Numbered from the stretch's first letter, positions 1-11,665 are shown. The stretch: 64,000 nucleotides of DNA from Aldrovandia affinis (GCA_029706075.1 JAINUG010000215.1:922501-986500); one strand, 5' to 3'. Notes: generated by a model not told the origin, from the letters alone. A program made the numbers and translations.

Positions 1-877
1 TCTGGACAACCGCAGGAGACCCGCCGTCACGGCGATGAGTGATGTGCGTGTAACCTGGCATCCCACAGTGTTGATTTAGTGTTTCTTTCTCTATATCCCT
101 CCTTTTACCTTCATTACTTTCAGCGGGCTTCACAAACTCGTGAGCCAGTGTCAGAACAAGGCCGCTCCCCCTTGTTGAAAGAGTAAATGACCCTTTAGCT
201 TCACACCAAAGATGTCCTCTCATATTCACAGCTGACTGAGAAGGTGCTCTGTCAACGCCTGTGTGTCACGTCACTGGACAAAAAGGTATTAGGGCAACAC
301 ACAACATGTCATTACTCTCCCACCCCCGACACTGTCCATCAGCACACGGGAGGCGTATCAGTGCTTGACAATGTCGAAGGTGACATTCACACCGTCAGCT
401 ATATTGATGGGACCACTTTAGCCCTCTCTCTCTCTCTCTCTCTCTTTCTCTCGCTTATCACGCTGGATCTGCGTTTTCACTTTTCCTATCCTCCATCAGG
501 CGAGTTGACTGTTAAACAATAAAATTGCATCTTGCATCAATTAAATCCCCTTCTAACCTTGAGCAGGAGTTGAAATCATTGTAATATAAATCTCTGGTTA
601 AGGTTGTTTAGTTATCACATCTAACTTCCATTCTGTTTGAACCACTGCAGCAGTTTGTAGAATTATTTATTTTCTTCTTACCAGAGGCCAGAGTGACTTG
701 AGTAGATTATATATTACTGTTGTAATATGATTCAGACCTGCAACCTTGTGGACTGACCTTGGCTAAACTGGGTTTCATGGCATCCATGTTGAAACCCCGG
801 CCCCAATTCCAGACTTGCTCATTGCTAGGGTTGAAAATAGCAAGGGATTGTGAAACCAGTCAACTGCACGGAGGATA
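1..877. other. no gene seen
   Basis: Single-copy looking, with a short TC tract at about 424-452. No coding signal or RNA gene recognised. Confidence 0.6.
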
Positions 878-907
878 ATTGGATGGTTTGACTGTTTGAG
901 AATTTGA

Positions 908-939
<32 letters not shown>

Positions 940-1000
940 TCAAAAGAGCCATGCGCTCTTTAATGATCCAGGTGAGTCAGGCCCTTGGTCTGATGTCTCA
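878..1000. repeat. interspersed repeat copy (shared with 25440-25560)
   Basis: The segment with GTTAACACCCCTACTCTTTT, then GCCATG..CTCTTTAATGA and GAGTCAG, matches 25475-25540 with scattered differences. The family is not named here. Its recurrence in unrelated contexts indicates a dispersed element. Confidence 0.6.
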
Positions 1001-1546
1001 AATCAGGCACTTTCCCCGTCACGGTCCCCCTCGCGATGGGGCACCATACAGTAGATATAGCACAGCACTGAAGCGTAGAGTACGGCATAATTCAGGGCTT
1101 CCACTAATGAGAGCGCTGCCTCTTCAATTCCCGCGTAATGGGATCTGTAACATGCAGAGTGGTGCTATCTTACTTCCCCACAATCTCCATTGAGCTGCTT
1201 CACACTGCTCTGTGTTGGGCTCCCTTTTATAGGAGGCACTGGGTCTCCGAGGCCCTGACGAAGCACGGGAATCAATCAGAGCCAGGGAGAGATCTAGCGG
1301 AGCCAGGAGGGACCTGGGAAAGTTCCCCTGCATTCACATAACTCAGCGCGATTCAATCGTCTGATAACTCTAATAATCACTCTGATAATCACTCTGATAA
1401 CTCCCTCCCTCTCCACCTCGGCTTATATGTGGTGAGCATTCTGGTGCATAATGGCTGCTGTGCATCACCCAGAGGTTTCCCTCTATTCACTGTAAAGCAT
1501 TTATTATTAATTTATAATATTATGATGATGATTATTATATTTGTAT

Positions 1547-1567
1547 TATTATTATTATTATTATTAT
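1547..1567. repeat. (ATT)n microsatellite
   Basis: Seven ATT units, followed downstream by a CT-rich tract (1600-1735). Confidence 0.93.
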
Positions 1568-1792
1568 GTTTGTTATGTCTCTCCATTTTCTGCTGCCTCT
1601 CACTCTCTCTCTCTCTTTCTTTCTCTCCCTGTATCTCACTCTCTAGCTACCCATCAATTTCTCTCCCCCCCCTCCCCTCTCTCTTCTCTCTTTCTTTCTC
1701 TCCCTGTATGTATCGCTCCCTCTCTCCCTCCCTCCTGTGATTGAGTGCACTACCGACTGGAGAGGCACTCTCTTAATTACAGAGCAATCGAA

Positions 1793-2836
1793 GTATAAAG
1801 ACTGTAATGTAATGAAGTGTAAAGACTGTAATGTAATGTAGTGTAATGACTGAGCTCTGGAGTTCATCACAGCGATGACTGTAATGTATGTAGTGTAATG
1901 ACTGTAATGTATATAGTGTAATGTAATGAAGTGTAATGGCTGTAATGGTAATGAAGTGTAATGGCTGTAATGTAATGAAGTGTAAAGACTGTAATGTAAT
2001 GTAGTGTAATGACTGTAATGTAATGAAGTGTAATGACTGTAATGTAATGTAGTGTAATGACTGTAATGTAATGAAGTGTAATGGCTGTAATGTAATGTAG
2101 TGTAATGACTGTAGTGTAATGAAGTGTAATGACTGTAATGTAATGTAGTGTAATGACTGTAATACAATGTAGTGTAATGACTGTAATGTAATGTAGTGTA
2201 ATGACTGTAATGTAATTAAGTGTAATGACTGTAATGCAATGTAATGTAATGAATGAAGTGTATTGACTGTAATGACTGTAATGTAATGAAGTGTAAAGAC
2301 TGTAATGTAATGAAGTGTAATGACTGTAATGTAGTGTAATAACTGTAATGGTAATGAAGTGTAATGACTGTAATGTAATGTAGTGTAATGACTGTAATGT
2401 AATGAAGTGTAATGACTGTAATGTAATGAAGTGTAAAGACTGTAATGTAATGAAGTGTAATGGCTGTAATGTAATGAAGTGTAATGGCTGTAATGTAATG
2501 AAGTGTAATGACTCATGTAATGAAGTGTAATGACTGTAGTGTAATGTAGTGTAATGACTGTAATGGTAATGAAGTGTAATGACTGTAATGTAATGTAATG
2601 TAATAACTGTAATGGTAATGAAGTGTAATGGCTGTAATGTAATGAAGTGTAATGGCTGTAATGTAATGAAGTGTAATGGCTGTAATGTAATGAAGTGTAA
2701 TGACTGTTATGTAATGTAGTGTAATGACTGTAATGTAATGTAATGACTGTAATGTAATGAAGTGTAATAGCTGTTATGTAATGTAATGACTGTAATGTAA
2801 TGTAGTGTAATGACTGTAATGTAATGTAGTGTAAAG
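1793..2836. repeat. 24-bp tandem repeat array (TGTAATG-rich), ~43 units
   Basis: The unit reads TGTAATGTAATGAAGTGTAA plus TGAC, 24 bp, and many units alternate GAAG with GTAG, giving a 48-bp higher-order rhythm. Units vary by single substitutions and deletions. Because 24 is a multiple of 3, long open frames run through it on the complement, but their product is only a repeated octapeptide and is not a gene. The array resumes at 3077-3165 after about 240 bp of unrelated sequence. Confidence 0.95.
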
Positions 2837-3076
2837 ACTCAAAAGTCATTTTAGTTTCTTACCTCTTCGTTGAAGAGTTCTCGTCCTTGTTGGGTTGTTG
2901 TCTGTTGATTTATTTTCCATGGACTTTTTGTGCCTGGAGTTTTATTTTCTTTGCCTTTCCATTTTCCCCCCCTGCTCCCTAATCTGTTCGCAGACTTAGT
3001 GGTTGATCACTCGTGGTCAGCTTTTAGATATTCGTGAAATCTGCATGTGGCTCTTCCATCCTCGATCCACACTACA

Positions 3077-3165
3077 AATGAAGTGTAATGGCTGTAATGT
3101 AATGTAGTGTAATGACTAATGTAATGAAGTGTAATGGCTGTGATGTAATGTAGTGTAATGGCTGA
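3077..3165. repeat. outlying block of the 24-bp array
   Basis: It has the same AATGAAGTGTAATGGCTGTA type units as 1793-2836, separated from them by 2837-3076, which has no repeat units. Confidence 0.85.
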
Positions 3166-4536
3166 ACTCTTTGTCTTTTGGTGCAGAGTTGGTCTGTGGA
3201 TTACAGATGTGGCAGGCTGATACTCTGAACTATAGAAATATGAAAGCAGTGGATTTGTTATTTTTCTTCAAAAATGTATCTACAAAGTTAATTCCACAGT
3301 ACATCTCAGCAGACAGAAAGAGCTTAATATGCTGTGGATGACAGTGAGAAACATGGGAAGCTAAAGCCAGGAGAGACGCCTCCATCTGAACCCAAGAGAG
3401 AAAGGCGCTAATTAAGTCTGCTCATTTAGAACGAACAGTTAAGCATCTCCAAACAATAACCTCTGTCTGTGAGGGGGCTTGAGTCAAGCTGGCACTTCAC
3501 GGGGCACTGGTGCTGACGTTTAGAGCAGCTGACAGAGTCGATTAGCCGCATTGCCTTTCACGTTCTGACCCACAACCACGCCCGGGTCCATGAAAACACA
3601 GACGTGTTAAACGCCACTGTAGCAAAGTGCCATCCTCCATTCAATATAAAAAATAATTAACCTCCAATTCCTAACATTGCATTTCTTATATAACTCTGAA
3701 TAGAAGGCTATAAGCTTAAATGCCATTGCTTTTGTCCCCGGGGGCAACTGTAATTAAACCTTTTTTGAAAATAACTTCAATTTCCCCAGAATATAGCATT
3801 TGAGGTGTGATTGTTGACAGAATTATTTGAGGTGTGATTATGACTGCATTATTTGAGGTGTGATTGTTCAGTATTGCACCATGGCCACTCTATGCCTTAC
3901 AGATCTATAATTATATTGTTATTGTTATAGTTATGTCCTGTGAGATATTGCTTAATTCCCAACATGCTTCACTCCCATGCTCCAATCTATCTACATTAAA
4001 TTACCCTCAGTTACATTTGCCAATGGCCAAGCCTTCTCATTTTGGTCCAGAACACATTATCAACTTGACAAATCATCAAATGTATCTGATAATCACCCTG
4101 AGCCTACTTTTGATGGTTTTTCCAGGACTAACAAGCATTCAAAAGTATGGATAATTAATTAGCAACTGATTCCATGTTCTTGATTTCATATGTGATAATG
4201 TTGCCTTTCTACACACAAAGCATCATCTCTAATCTTTTATGCTATCAGTGTTCCCACATCTCTTTGTTTTCAGTTTTTAATTCTCAGCACAAGGTTTCTC
4301 TCCAAAATTAAACAAAAGGAAAGGAAAAATAAAGGAAATAAATTAAATAAACTGTTAAAAAAAGGCAATACTGTTAATCATGGAAGAAGGAGAATAAGAA
4401 GGTTTGGTACAACCAAGGTATACATTTCCTCCCATATTTTGTGACCAAGGGCTACCACTGAGCAGCTGTTTCAATCAAGCCTGGCCTATGCTTCCCCCTT
4501 GTGGTTTATACTGACATTACATTTATATATGGCACA
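3166..4536. other. no gene seen
   Basis: AT-rich sequence containing only the small tandem repeat at 3797-3870. Short open frames here look like chance. Confidence 0.6.
3797..3870. repeat. three imperfect ~30-bp tandem copies
   Basis: ATTTGAGGTGTGATTGTT or a close variant occurs three times in a row. It is short, AT-rich and without coding potential. Confidence 0.75.
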
Positions 4537-4544
4537 ATATAGAC

Positions 4545-4725
4545 CAGGGGTGTCAAACTCATTCCCTTGCAGGTTTTGTTCAGTGCACAACACCAGGTGA
4601 TTTCATTAGGTCCCTCCCTTGGTTGAAGAAGGAAGCTAATTAGTTAAATCACCTGGTGTAGTGCACTGGTTGCAACAAAAACCTGCATACACTCGGCCCA
4701 TGATGGAATGAGTTTGACACCCCTG
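4545..4725. mobile_element. hAT-type MITE with perfect 8-bp target duplication
   Basis: 181 bp starting CAGGGGTGTCAAACTCATTC and ending with its inverted copy (GAATGAGTTTGACACCCCTG). The element is internally palindromic (CACCAGGTGATTT / AAATCACCTGGTG). It is flanked on both sides by ATATAGAC (4537-4544 and 4726-4733), the 8-bp duplication typical of hAT transposons. It is non-autonomous, with no transposase. Confidence 0.95.
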
Positions 4726-4733
4726 ATATAGAC

Positions 4734-5711
4734 CCTTGTCAGCCAATTGATGCAGTGGGGAGAGAGGGGGGACGGGATGACGACGACGGAATATGTGATG
4801 TGCTACTAACAAAATAGGGTGATAAAAGGACGCCAGTCCTAAAATCTACTGGACTTCAGAGGATGGGCTTGGCCAGGCTTCCACTGAGTCTGGTACTTTC
4901 AGAATCACTCCGTCAGGGGGTGGTCCAATAAAACTGCACCACAATCGCGATTTCGTTCAGTGGTTTCTTCCGCTGGGTTCTTTCTGCCAGTTGTCATATT
5001 GCCCACTACTGACACTAATGTGACACTAACCATTTCCATCTGGCAATGGGTTCAGTAGGACTAGCCAATGAAGACCAAAACATTTGCTCTCTTATTAAAT
5101 CCCATATCACTTAAAAAAGAACAGCAGTAACCATAGTAATGAATGGACACAAAGAAAGGGGAAGTGGAGAACACTAAAATAAGGACAACACTTCTTACAG
5201 GGAGAAACACAAGTGCAGCTGAGTACACAGGGATAATGGGGGGGACACTTGACTAAACAATCCCACCCCAGCACAACTGCGCAAAGGCTCATGGGAGCAG
5301 ACGCCAAGCCCAGGGATGTCACAGTAGTCTTCAGTTCAAATGCTGGTGGGAAAATCACATTTTCTGTTTGCTCAGCCTTTATTGCGTTCAGAACCGGTGT
5401 GATTTATGCCGTTGATGGAGCGGTTTACCTCTCTGTGGTAAAGTGCACTGCAATGTGATATGACTACAGTGTTCTTCTCTGTGGAGATCTTGATAGACTC
5501 TTGATTAAAGTTGTTGACATTTGCAGACAATTGATTTGGAGTTGCTCATCTGTTCAGCCTCGCACCCGGAACTAATGCAGGGACATCATGATCCGGGATT
5601 CTGCGCTTCCGACCGCAGTTGCCCTTTGTTGATGATGCCTCTTCCTCAGGGTTCCATGCCGACATCACGTTAGACGCTGTTCCTCCTGAAACATCAGCGA
5701 GTTGAGCTGTC
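4734..5711. other. no gene seen
   Basis: Unique sequence between two MITEs. No coding frame above about 80 codons and no recognisable domain. Confidence 0.55.
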
Positions 5712-5714
5712 TTA

Positions 5715-6453
5715 GGCTGTGTTTGAAACCGTTCCCTATTCCCTAAATAGTGCACTATATAGTGTGTTCGCCATTTTGTAGTGTTGTTCGAATTCTCAAC
5801 GGTTAATTTCGTTCACTATATAGTGCACTATAATTGTCCACAATTCACAGTGATTTCTAGTGAACAGCGAATGTACCCTACAATTTCTCCCGTATACCAC
5901 AATGCAATGCGGTCGTGTCTTAGTTAGCTCACGACTTCCATAACGGTAGCTATTGGTGGCTAAAGCAGTGGCTAGCAGACAGCACCACAGTTGACAAAAC
6001 CACACTTGCACATCATTAGAATTTCAACAATTTATTTGGGATTTAACATTCAAAACTGAACATCTCATCTCATCTCATCTCATCTTCAGCCGCTTATTCC
6101 TAGTTAGGGTCGCGGGGGGGCTGGAGCCTATCCCAGCATGCATTGGGGCGAGAGGCAGGAATACACCCTGGACAGGTCGCCAATCCATCGCAGCAAAACT
6201 GAACATGCAAACCCGATACTACCTGAGTACATTTCAACCTGCTGCCATGAGTGCTCGGTTTGTTTACGTGATACTGGGCGCATCCGCTTGCATCACCTGA
6301 ATATCCGGCACATTTTTTTTAACGCAAATGACGTTCAGTGTAGTGTCCGAAAGCAGTTTAATCGTTCACTACATGGAACACTACATAGGGAACACTATAT
6401 AGGGAATAGGGAATAGGGAATGAGTGAACGAGTGAACGGTTTCGAACACAGCC
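5715..6453. mobile_element. Harbinger-like MITE (739 bp, TTA target duplication)
   Basis: The left end GGCTGTGTTTGAAACCGTTC is the inverse of the right end (AACGGTTTCGAACACAGCC) with one mismatch. Both ends are flanked by TTA (5712-5714 and 6454-6456), the 3-bp duplication of PIF/Harbinger elements. Subterminal AGTGCACTATATAG and GGGAACACTATATAGGG repeats are seen at the two ends. A SINE fragment lies inside at 6061-6205. No transposase is present. Confidence 0.85.
6061..6205 (-). mobile_element. truncated tRNA-SINE fragment nested in the MITE
   Basis: It has a CATCT tract, then AGCCGCTTATTCCTAGTTAG and CTGGAGCCTATCCCAGCATG, then CACCCTGGACAGGTCGCCAA. It matches 19130-19250 of the fuller SINE copy but lacks the tRNA-like head. 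Confidence 0.85.
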
Positions 6454-6819
6454 TTAGTCACTGAAGCCATAGGCTGCGAAACCGGTGTGGCCAGTGGGGC
6501 CGTAGCCATACCTACTTTGGCGTGCATCAAACATCAAACATTGTGTACAAATTCGAATCTATCAGCAAATATATTATGTTCTTAATGTATTGCGCTTTTG
6601 CGCGCTTCCCGGGCTAATTTCCACTAGCTGTAAGCCTATGTACAGTACGTAGCCTATCACAAGCAACAAACTGTTTCCTAATGATTGATTGGTCATTTGT
6701 GTCATGTGAGCTTAGCATCACACTAAGGTGAATTTCACAGAACAAATACCAGCGCTCTATGTAAGCAGACTTTTAGTGTGTTCGCTAAAGTTTAAGCAAT
6801 AGTAACGTTAAATTGAACG

Positions 6820-6985
6820 ATGAAGCGTCAAAAAATAACTGATTTCTTCGGGTCAAAGTTAACCAAGGCGGCTGAGACAACCACCGTCACTCCAGCCCAC
6901 AATGAGCCCTCTCAGGAACCAGCAGTAGAATTCCTAACTGTTGCTGCTCCAGCTAGACCCTCTGCTATCGAACGCCAGAGAGGTC
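6820..6985 (+). pseudogene. short open frame, possible transposase N-terminus remnant
   Basis: An ATG opens a frame beginning MKRQKITDFFGSKLTK that runs about 55 residues before it passes into the palindromic element at 6966-7520. The start resembles the basic, FF-containing N-termini seen in some zinc-finger/hAT-derived proteins, and it also resembles a degenerate PCNA-binding box. No homologous continuation was found after the palindrome. The function is unknown; it may be chance. Confidence 0.3.
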
Positions 6986-7520
6986 ATAATCCATACACGT
7001 ATTCTTATTATGATACACGTGTTGTTTTATGATACGTGTATTAAATGAATACACGCATTGTTATGTACACGTATGTTTTATGATACACGTATCGATACAT
7101 GGTTTTTTATGACGCCATCACACACATTTTTTAGGCATGTTCTGTTCAGAAAAGGGCATTCCCCAAACTGTTGCAACAGAGTTGGAAGCACACAGTCGTC
7201 TATAATGTTATTGTATGCTGTAGCGTTGAGATTTCCCTTCTCTGTAACTGAATGCTTATGCTACGTGTTCAGTTTCGTGAAAAACGGTGATTTCGCCATT
7301 AGTCACTACGTGAATGCATGATACAGATGACAAACCAGAGGTAAGTGTTACTGTCCTAGTTTGTCACTATTATGTGATGGTGACAATTACACAGAAAATA
7401 CTAAGAATACGTGTATCCAAGTCTGCTATCTGATTGGATCATACGGATGTATGACGACATAAAAAACAATACACGTATCATAAAACAATACGTGTATGGA
7501 TTATGAGCTGTCTGGCGTTA
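6966..7520. mobile_element. palindromic MITE with long terminal inverted repeats
   Basis: The left arm AACGCCAGAGAGGTCATAAT then CCATACACGTATT is mirrored on the right by AATACGTGTATGGATTATGA then GCTGTCTGGCGTTAG. The inner parts of the arms repeat TTTTATGATACACGTAT. The inverted match covers about 60 bp with few mismatches. No clear target duplication was found and the superfamily is undetermined. Confidence 0.8.
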
Positions 7521-8496
7521 GATACTTGGGAGGGGGTGGGAAACGTCACGTCATTCTTGGCCCTACCCATTAGAAATGCGTTCCGAGCCCATGACTAAAG
7601 TTCCTGCCAAACGTGCCCCAACAATCACCCCTCTTTCAAAGTCACTGAGGTCTCGTCATCTTGTGGCCACAAAGGTAGCCAGGCCTGCCCAGTACTTTTG
7701 TACATGACCCTAAGCATGCTGGGATGTTAAATGTTTAATTAACTCAGGAGCAACACCTGTCTGGACGCACCTGCTTTCAATAAACTTCACCTGTCCCTCA
7801 TTTACCCGAGCGTTTCCACCTGCAAGACAGGATCTCAATCTCATGGATAAATAAAGTATAAATTAAATAAAATTAATTATTAAACAGATTTTATTTTTTT
7901 ACAATGTACCGTAAAGACAGTGAAACCAAAGGCAGTCCTACCATAAATACCAGCTTGGTGAATCTCACAACTTACATTTTTTGTTGAGAATGGGTCACGG
8001 ACGTGTAGATTTAGTTCTGTGGTCATTTTTCAGGCTGTTATTTTGTGGTTTTTAGCACCTGTCCTGTTAAGTGTCTGTCTGTCGTTGACAGTGAGCTTGA
8101 CTTGGCAACAACTGTTCATCTTTCCTGATCCAGTTTTTCCTTCTTTGGCATATGCCGTCATGATTTTCGACACTGTTCCCTTGAAACGGTAAATAATATT
8201 GCCACTTCAGTGAATGACAATTCAGGCACCAACTATTTAACCTCTTTCACAATCTGTTAGATCTCTCATGCTGCTTTAGAAACAGTTTTTATTTTAAAAT
8301 GTATTTTATAGCAGAAACATATTTGTAATCAGTATTAACATTAATATGAAACACTTAGGGTACTTATAATTCAGTTACAAAAACAATCCTTTTTCATTTG
8401 GTATTCCATTATTTTTTCTAAAACACACAGATTGCAGTATCATATAACTTCCACCAGGTGGCAAGCTAATTCTTCTTTTGGATGGCATTGGTTTTT
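7521..8496. other. no gene seen
   Basis: AT-rich unique sequence ending at the LINE tail. Nothing recognised. Confidence 0.55.
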
Positions 8497-9462
8497 ACAT
8501 TTACATTTGACATTTTAAGGATTCAGTAGACACTCTTATCCAGAGCGACTAACAAGATGTGCATTAATACATGGTAGAAACAATCATAGTTCGCGCAAAA
8601 GATTCAGTGCAGTAATACAGTGATAGACATTGTTGTAGGCAGCTCCATACCATACCTGTAAAACTGGGAAGGAAAAGGTTAGTCATAAAAAAAAAAATAA
8701 TAATTTTTTTTAATGAGGAGTAGGCAGGGATACATAGACAAGAGGTGTTGAGCAAGTAGGCAGTGGTGATGACATTTAGGTAGATGTACAGAATTCAGTG
8801 GTAGTGGAGTCTAAAAAGGTGGGTTTTGAGTCTCTTGCAGAAGATGGCAAGTGATTTTGCGGTCCTGACCGATTGCGGAAGGTTGTTCCACCACCGAGGG
8901 GTCAGGACAGAGAAGAGGCGAGACCGTGAGGAGCGGCTGCTGGGCGCTCGGAGGGATGGGACAGTCAGTTTTCCAGAGGAAGCAGAGCGGAGGGGTCTGG
9001 CTGTGGTGTAGGGTGTGATGAGTGTCTGGAGGTAAGGGGGAGCAGTTCCTCTAGCCGCTTGAAAAGCAAGCACCAGTGATTTGAATCTGATGCGTGCTGC
9101 GATGGGGAGCCAGTGCAGAGAGGAGAGTAGAGGGGTGACATGGGTGAACTTCGGTTGATTGAACACCAGGCGTGCGGCAGCATTCTGGACTAGTTGCAGT
9201 GGCTTGATGGCACAGGCCGGAAGGCCTGCCAGCAAGGAATTGCAGTAGTCCAAACGTGAAATGACCAGGGCCTGGACCAGGAGTTGTGTGGCCTCTTGGG
9301 TGAGGAATGGTCGGATCCTCCGGATGTTGTGGAGGGAGAATCGGCAGGTCCGGGTGATTGCTGCGATGTGGCCCGAGAAGCACAGCTGGTCGTCCAGGGT
9401 CACTCCAAGACTCCTGGCAGACTGGGACGGAGACACTATGGAGCCTTCCACTGTGATTTTTC
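8497..9462 (-). mobile_element. 5'-truncated L2-like LINE (3' end of ORF2 and tail)
   Basis: On the complement an open frame from about 9462 to 8795 encodes the C-terminal part of a reverse transcriptase polyprotein (SLGVTLDDQLCFSGHI, RLDYCNSLLAGLPA, QNAAARLVFN, LHWLPIAARIRFK). These are hallmarks of the L2/CR1 group downstream of the catalytic core. About 300 nt of 3' UTR follow, ending with a tail AGTCGCTCTGGATAAGAGTG that the SINEs in this window share. The catalytic YADD part is missing, so the copy is dead, although the remaining frame is unbroken over 218 codons. Confidence 0.9.
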
Positions 9463-10210
9463 ATGCATTTATTGAATTGCAGAGTATGCAGTATCTATAG
9501 ACTTGGACTATTTGCCATTTGTTCTTACTGAAAATATGCTTAACAAATAAAAAGCATACAAGCATTTGTGTAGCTAAAACCAGTGCCATGACCAGTTCAT
9601 GAAAACAAAGACATGACTGGTATTCAAATTGTCATAGTTTAACTAAGGAAACACACAGAATAACCTGTGTTCATTTAAGAACAAAAGGCAAGTAAGGACA
9701 GCAGATATATTTATCTAAATCCTACAAACCTCAGTGTCCTTTTTGTAAAAAACCCTTTGAATCACTCAGAACTCATTATGGGAGTCGCTCACATGCAATA
9801 ACTTCCAAACGCCTGCAGCTACAGAATATCGTAGCACTCAGTCACTGTAATGTCCATCCCTCAGTACTCTAATACTCAGTGTGGGGGTTTTATGTTAGAA
9901 CTGATTATTGCTCCGTGTCACTCAGAATCCCATCTCAATTTCAGCACAACTGGGAAAAAGCCCACCCTATATCGATATGGACCCTGCCAGTACCAGACTG
10001 GTACAAACAATTTGTCTTCTTAACATAACATATAAAGGAGAAAAGTGGATGGGGTTTGTACACAATGAATGACATCTACACCACAAGTCAATGGAGATTG
10101 AATGAGGGAGACAGTTTCCTTTCTGCATATGAAATTGTGACTGAGTGGCCACTGAAGGTCAGTGAGGGCCTCCGGAAGGATCGCTGTATTTCTGAGTATA
10201 TGATCTTTGG
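9463..10210. other. no gene seen
   Basis: Unique AT-rich sequence between the LINE and the SINE. Confidence 0.55.
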
Positions 10211-10430
10211 GGCGGCAATGTTAGCATAATGGTTAAGGAACTAGGCTTGTAACGCAAAGGTTGCAGGTTCGATCCCAGGTGGGGCACTGCTGTTGTACCC
10301 TTGAGCGAGGTACTTTTAACCTGGATTGCTTCAGTAAATATCCAGCTGTATAAATGGATTGTATGTAAAGATTGTATGTATGTAAGTCGCTCTGGATACG
10401 AGCGTCTGCTAAATGCCTGTAATGCAATGT
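10211..10430 (+). mobile_element. tRNA-derived SINE with L2-type tail (full-length copy)
   Basis: The head has an RNA polymerase III A box (TAGCATAATGG) and B box (GGTTCGATCCC) about 35 bp apart. A middle region (CTTGAGCGAGGTACTTTTAA, CCAGCTGTATAAATGGATTG) follows, then the tail GTCGCTCTGGATACGAGCGT and CTGCTAAATG, then short AATG-type repeats. Other copies lie at 30151-30379 and 49611-49816, with a degraded one near 45955-46075. Confidence 0.9.
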
Positions 10431-11511
10431 GTTCATAGACTACAAGGTGAGCAAACTGGTCACATCCAATACGAACGGCATGATGAACTCATGCAGAAAC
10501 GGACCAGCACAGAGCCTCTGGTGCTACAAATAAATGATAAATGCTTTGCGCAAGGATTGAATCAACCTCCCCACCCCCCCAAAAAAAACAAGTTTAAACT
10601 TAGTCAGTTACATAATTACAGGGACAAAATGATACAAATATCCCCCTCTTGATAGCTTTAAAAATACATACGATATCTCTGTCTGTTCTCCAAGGAGACA
10701 GTGAGACATGGTTTCACTGATGAAAGCAATATGTCGAAACATTTGAATGTTTTAGCCTCATCTTAAAAAAAAAAAAAAAGGTTTTAAAAAAAAGTTTTAA
10801 AAAGTACATGTGCAGATCATTTATGAATACAGACAGTGAGAGATGTTTGCAGTTTCCTATCTGTGCTTGTGAGAGACACTCGGCTGTGTCTACCCTGTCC
10901 TTGGGGCCGGCGGCTGCTGTTGTTATATAGGTCAGACACAGCACTGCGGGCAGTGCGTTAACACCCACAGAGCCCGTCTGTCTCCCAGTTAGGAATGTAA
11001 CATCCTGCCCTTTCCACCGCCACCGTCAGGAGGGGGCATGCCTTCCTGTATCTAAATGAATGCAGGAGCAGGCAGAGCCACGGCATTTGCTTCGCTCCAA
11101 CGGTCTGTGAGAGAGCCGGAAAATTATCATTTCAATCATGCCCGATACAAAAAGGGTTTTCCCAAGAGATAAAATCTTCAGTATATTACTTTTTTATTGC
11201 TTTCTGTTCTTTTTGCTCAAGGAAAGTAATGTTTATACCATTAAGAGAGAAGGGTAACCGATGTGACTTTAACTTGATTGTGTATTTAACGTTACATTAC
11301 AATCCTGTATCCTGCTGACTCAATGTTGTGCACAAACAGAGACGATGCCTAATTCAGAAGTTACGATGGAGTGCCCCCTCTTCCGTAATGGCAGACTCTG
11401 TCCTTATGCTCTGGTGGCATAAGGACAGCCATGCCCCTCTGCTGTGGCTGTTAACCCAAGGCTCCATTAGACTGAGGAACAGACCCGATTCTGGCACAGC
11501 TGAGGGAATCT
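10431..11511. other. no gene seen
   Basis: Contains A-runs near 10580 and 10765-10790. Otherwise nothing recognised. Confidence 0.55.
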
Positions 11512-11665
11512 GGGCTGGTATGCATAAAGCATCTCAGTGTAGAGTGCCGATCCAGGATCAGGTTTCCCCTGCCCATATCCTAACCTTATCCATTATGAGC
11601 TAAACCACAAAACTGATCCTAGATCAGCACTCCCTACTCTTGAGATGCTCTATAGATACCAGCCC
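11512..11665. mobile_element. palindromic MITE, 154 bp
   Basis: The left arm GGGCTGGTATGCATAAAGCA, then TCTCAGTG and GATCCAGGATCAGGTTT, is mirrored by AAACTGATCCTAGATCAGCA, then GAGATGCTCTATAGATACCAGCCC. Target duplications are not clear, so the superfamily is left open. Confidence 0.8.

Noticed and set aside
1643-2849. Long open frames (174 and 358 codons) on the minus strand
   Set aside because: They run entirely through a 24-bp tandem repeat, so the frame stays open only because the period is a multiple of 3. The product is a monotonous octapeptide.
10211-10285. Possible tRNA gene (A and B boxes present)
   Set aside because: The sequence continues into a SINE body and LINE-type tail, other copies exist in the window, and the cloverleaf is incomplete.
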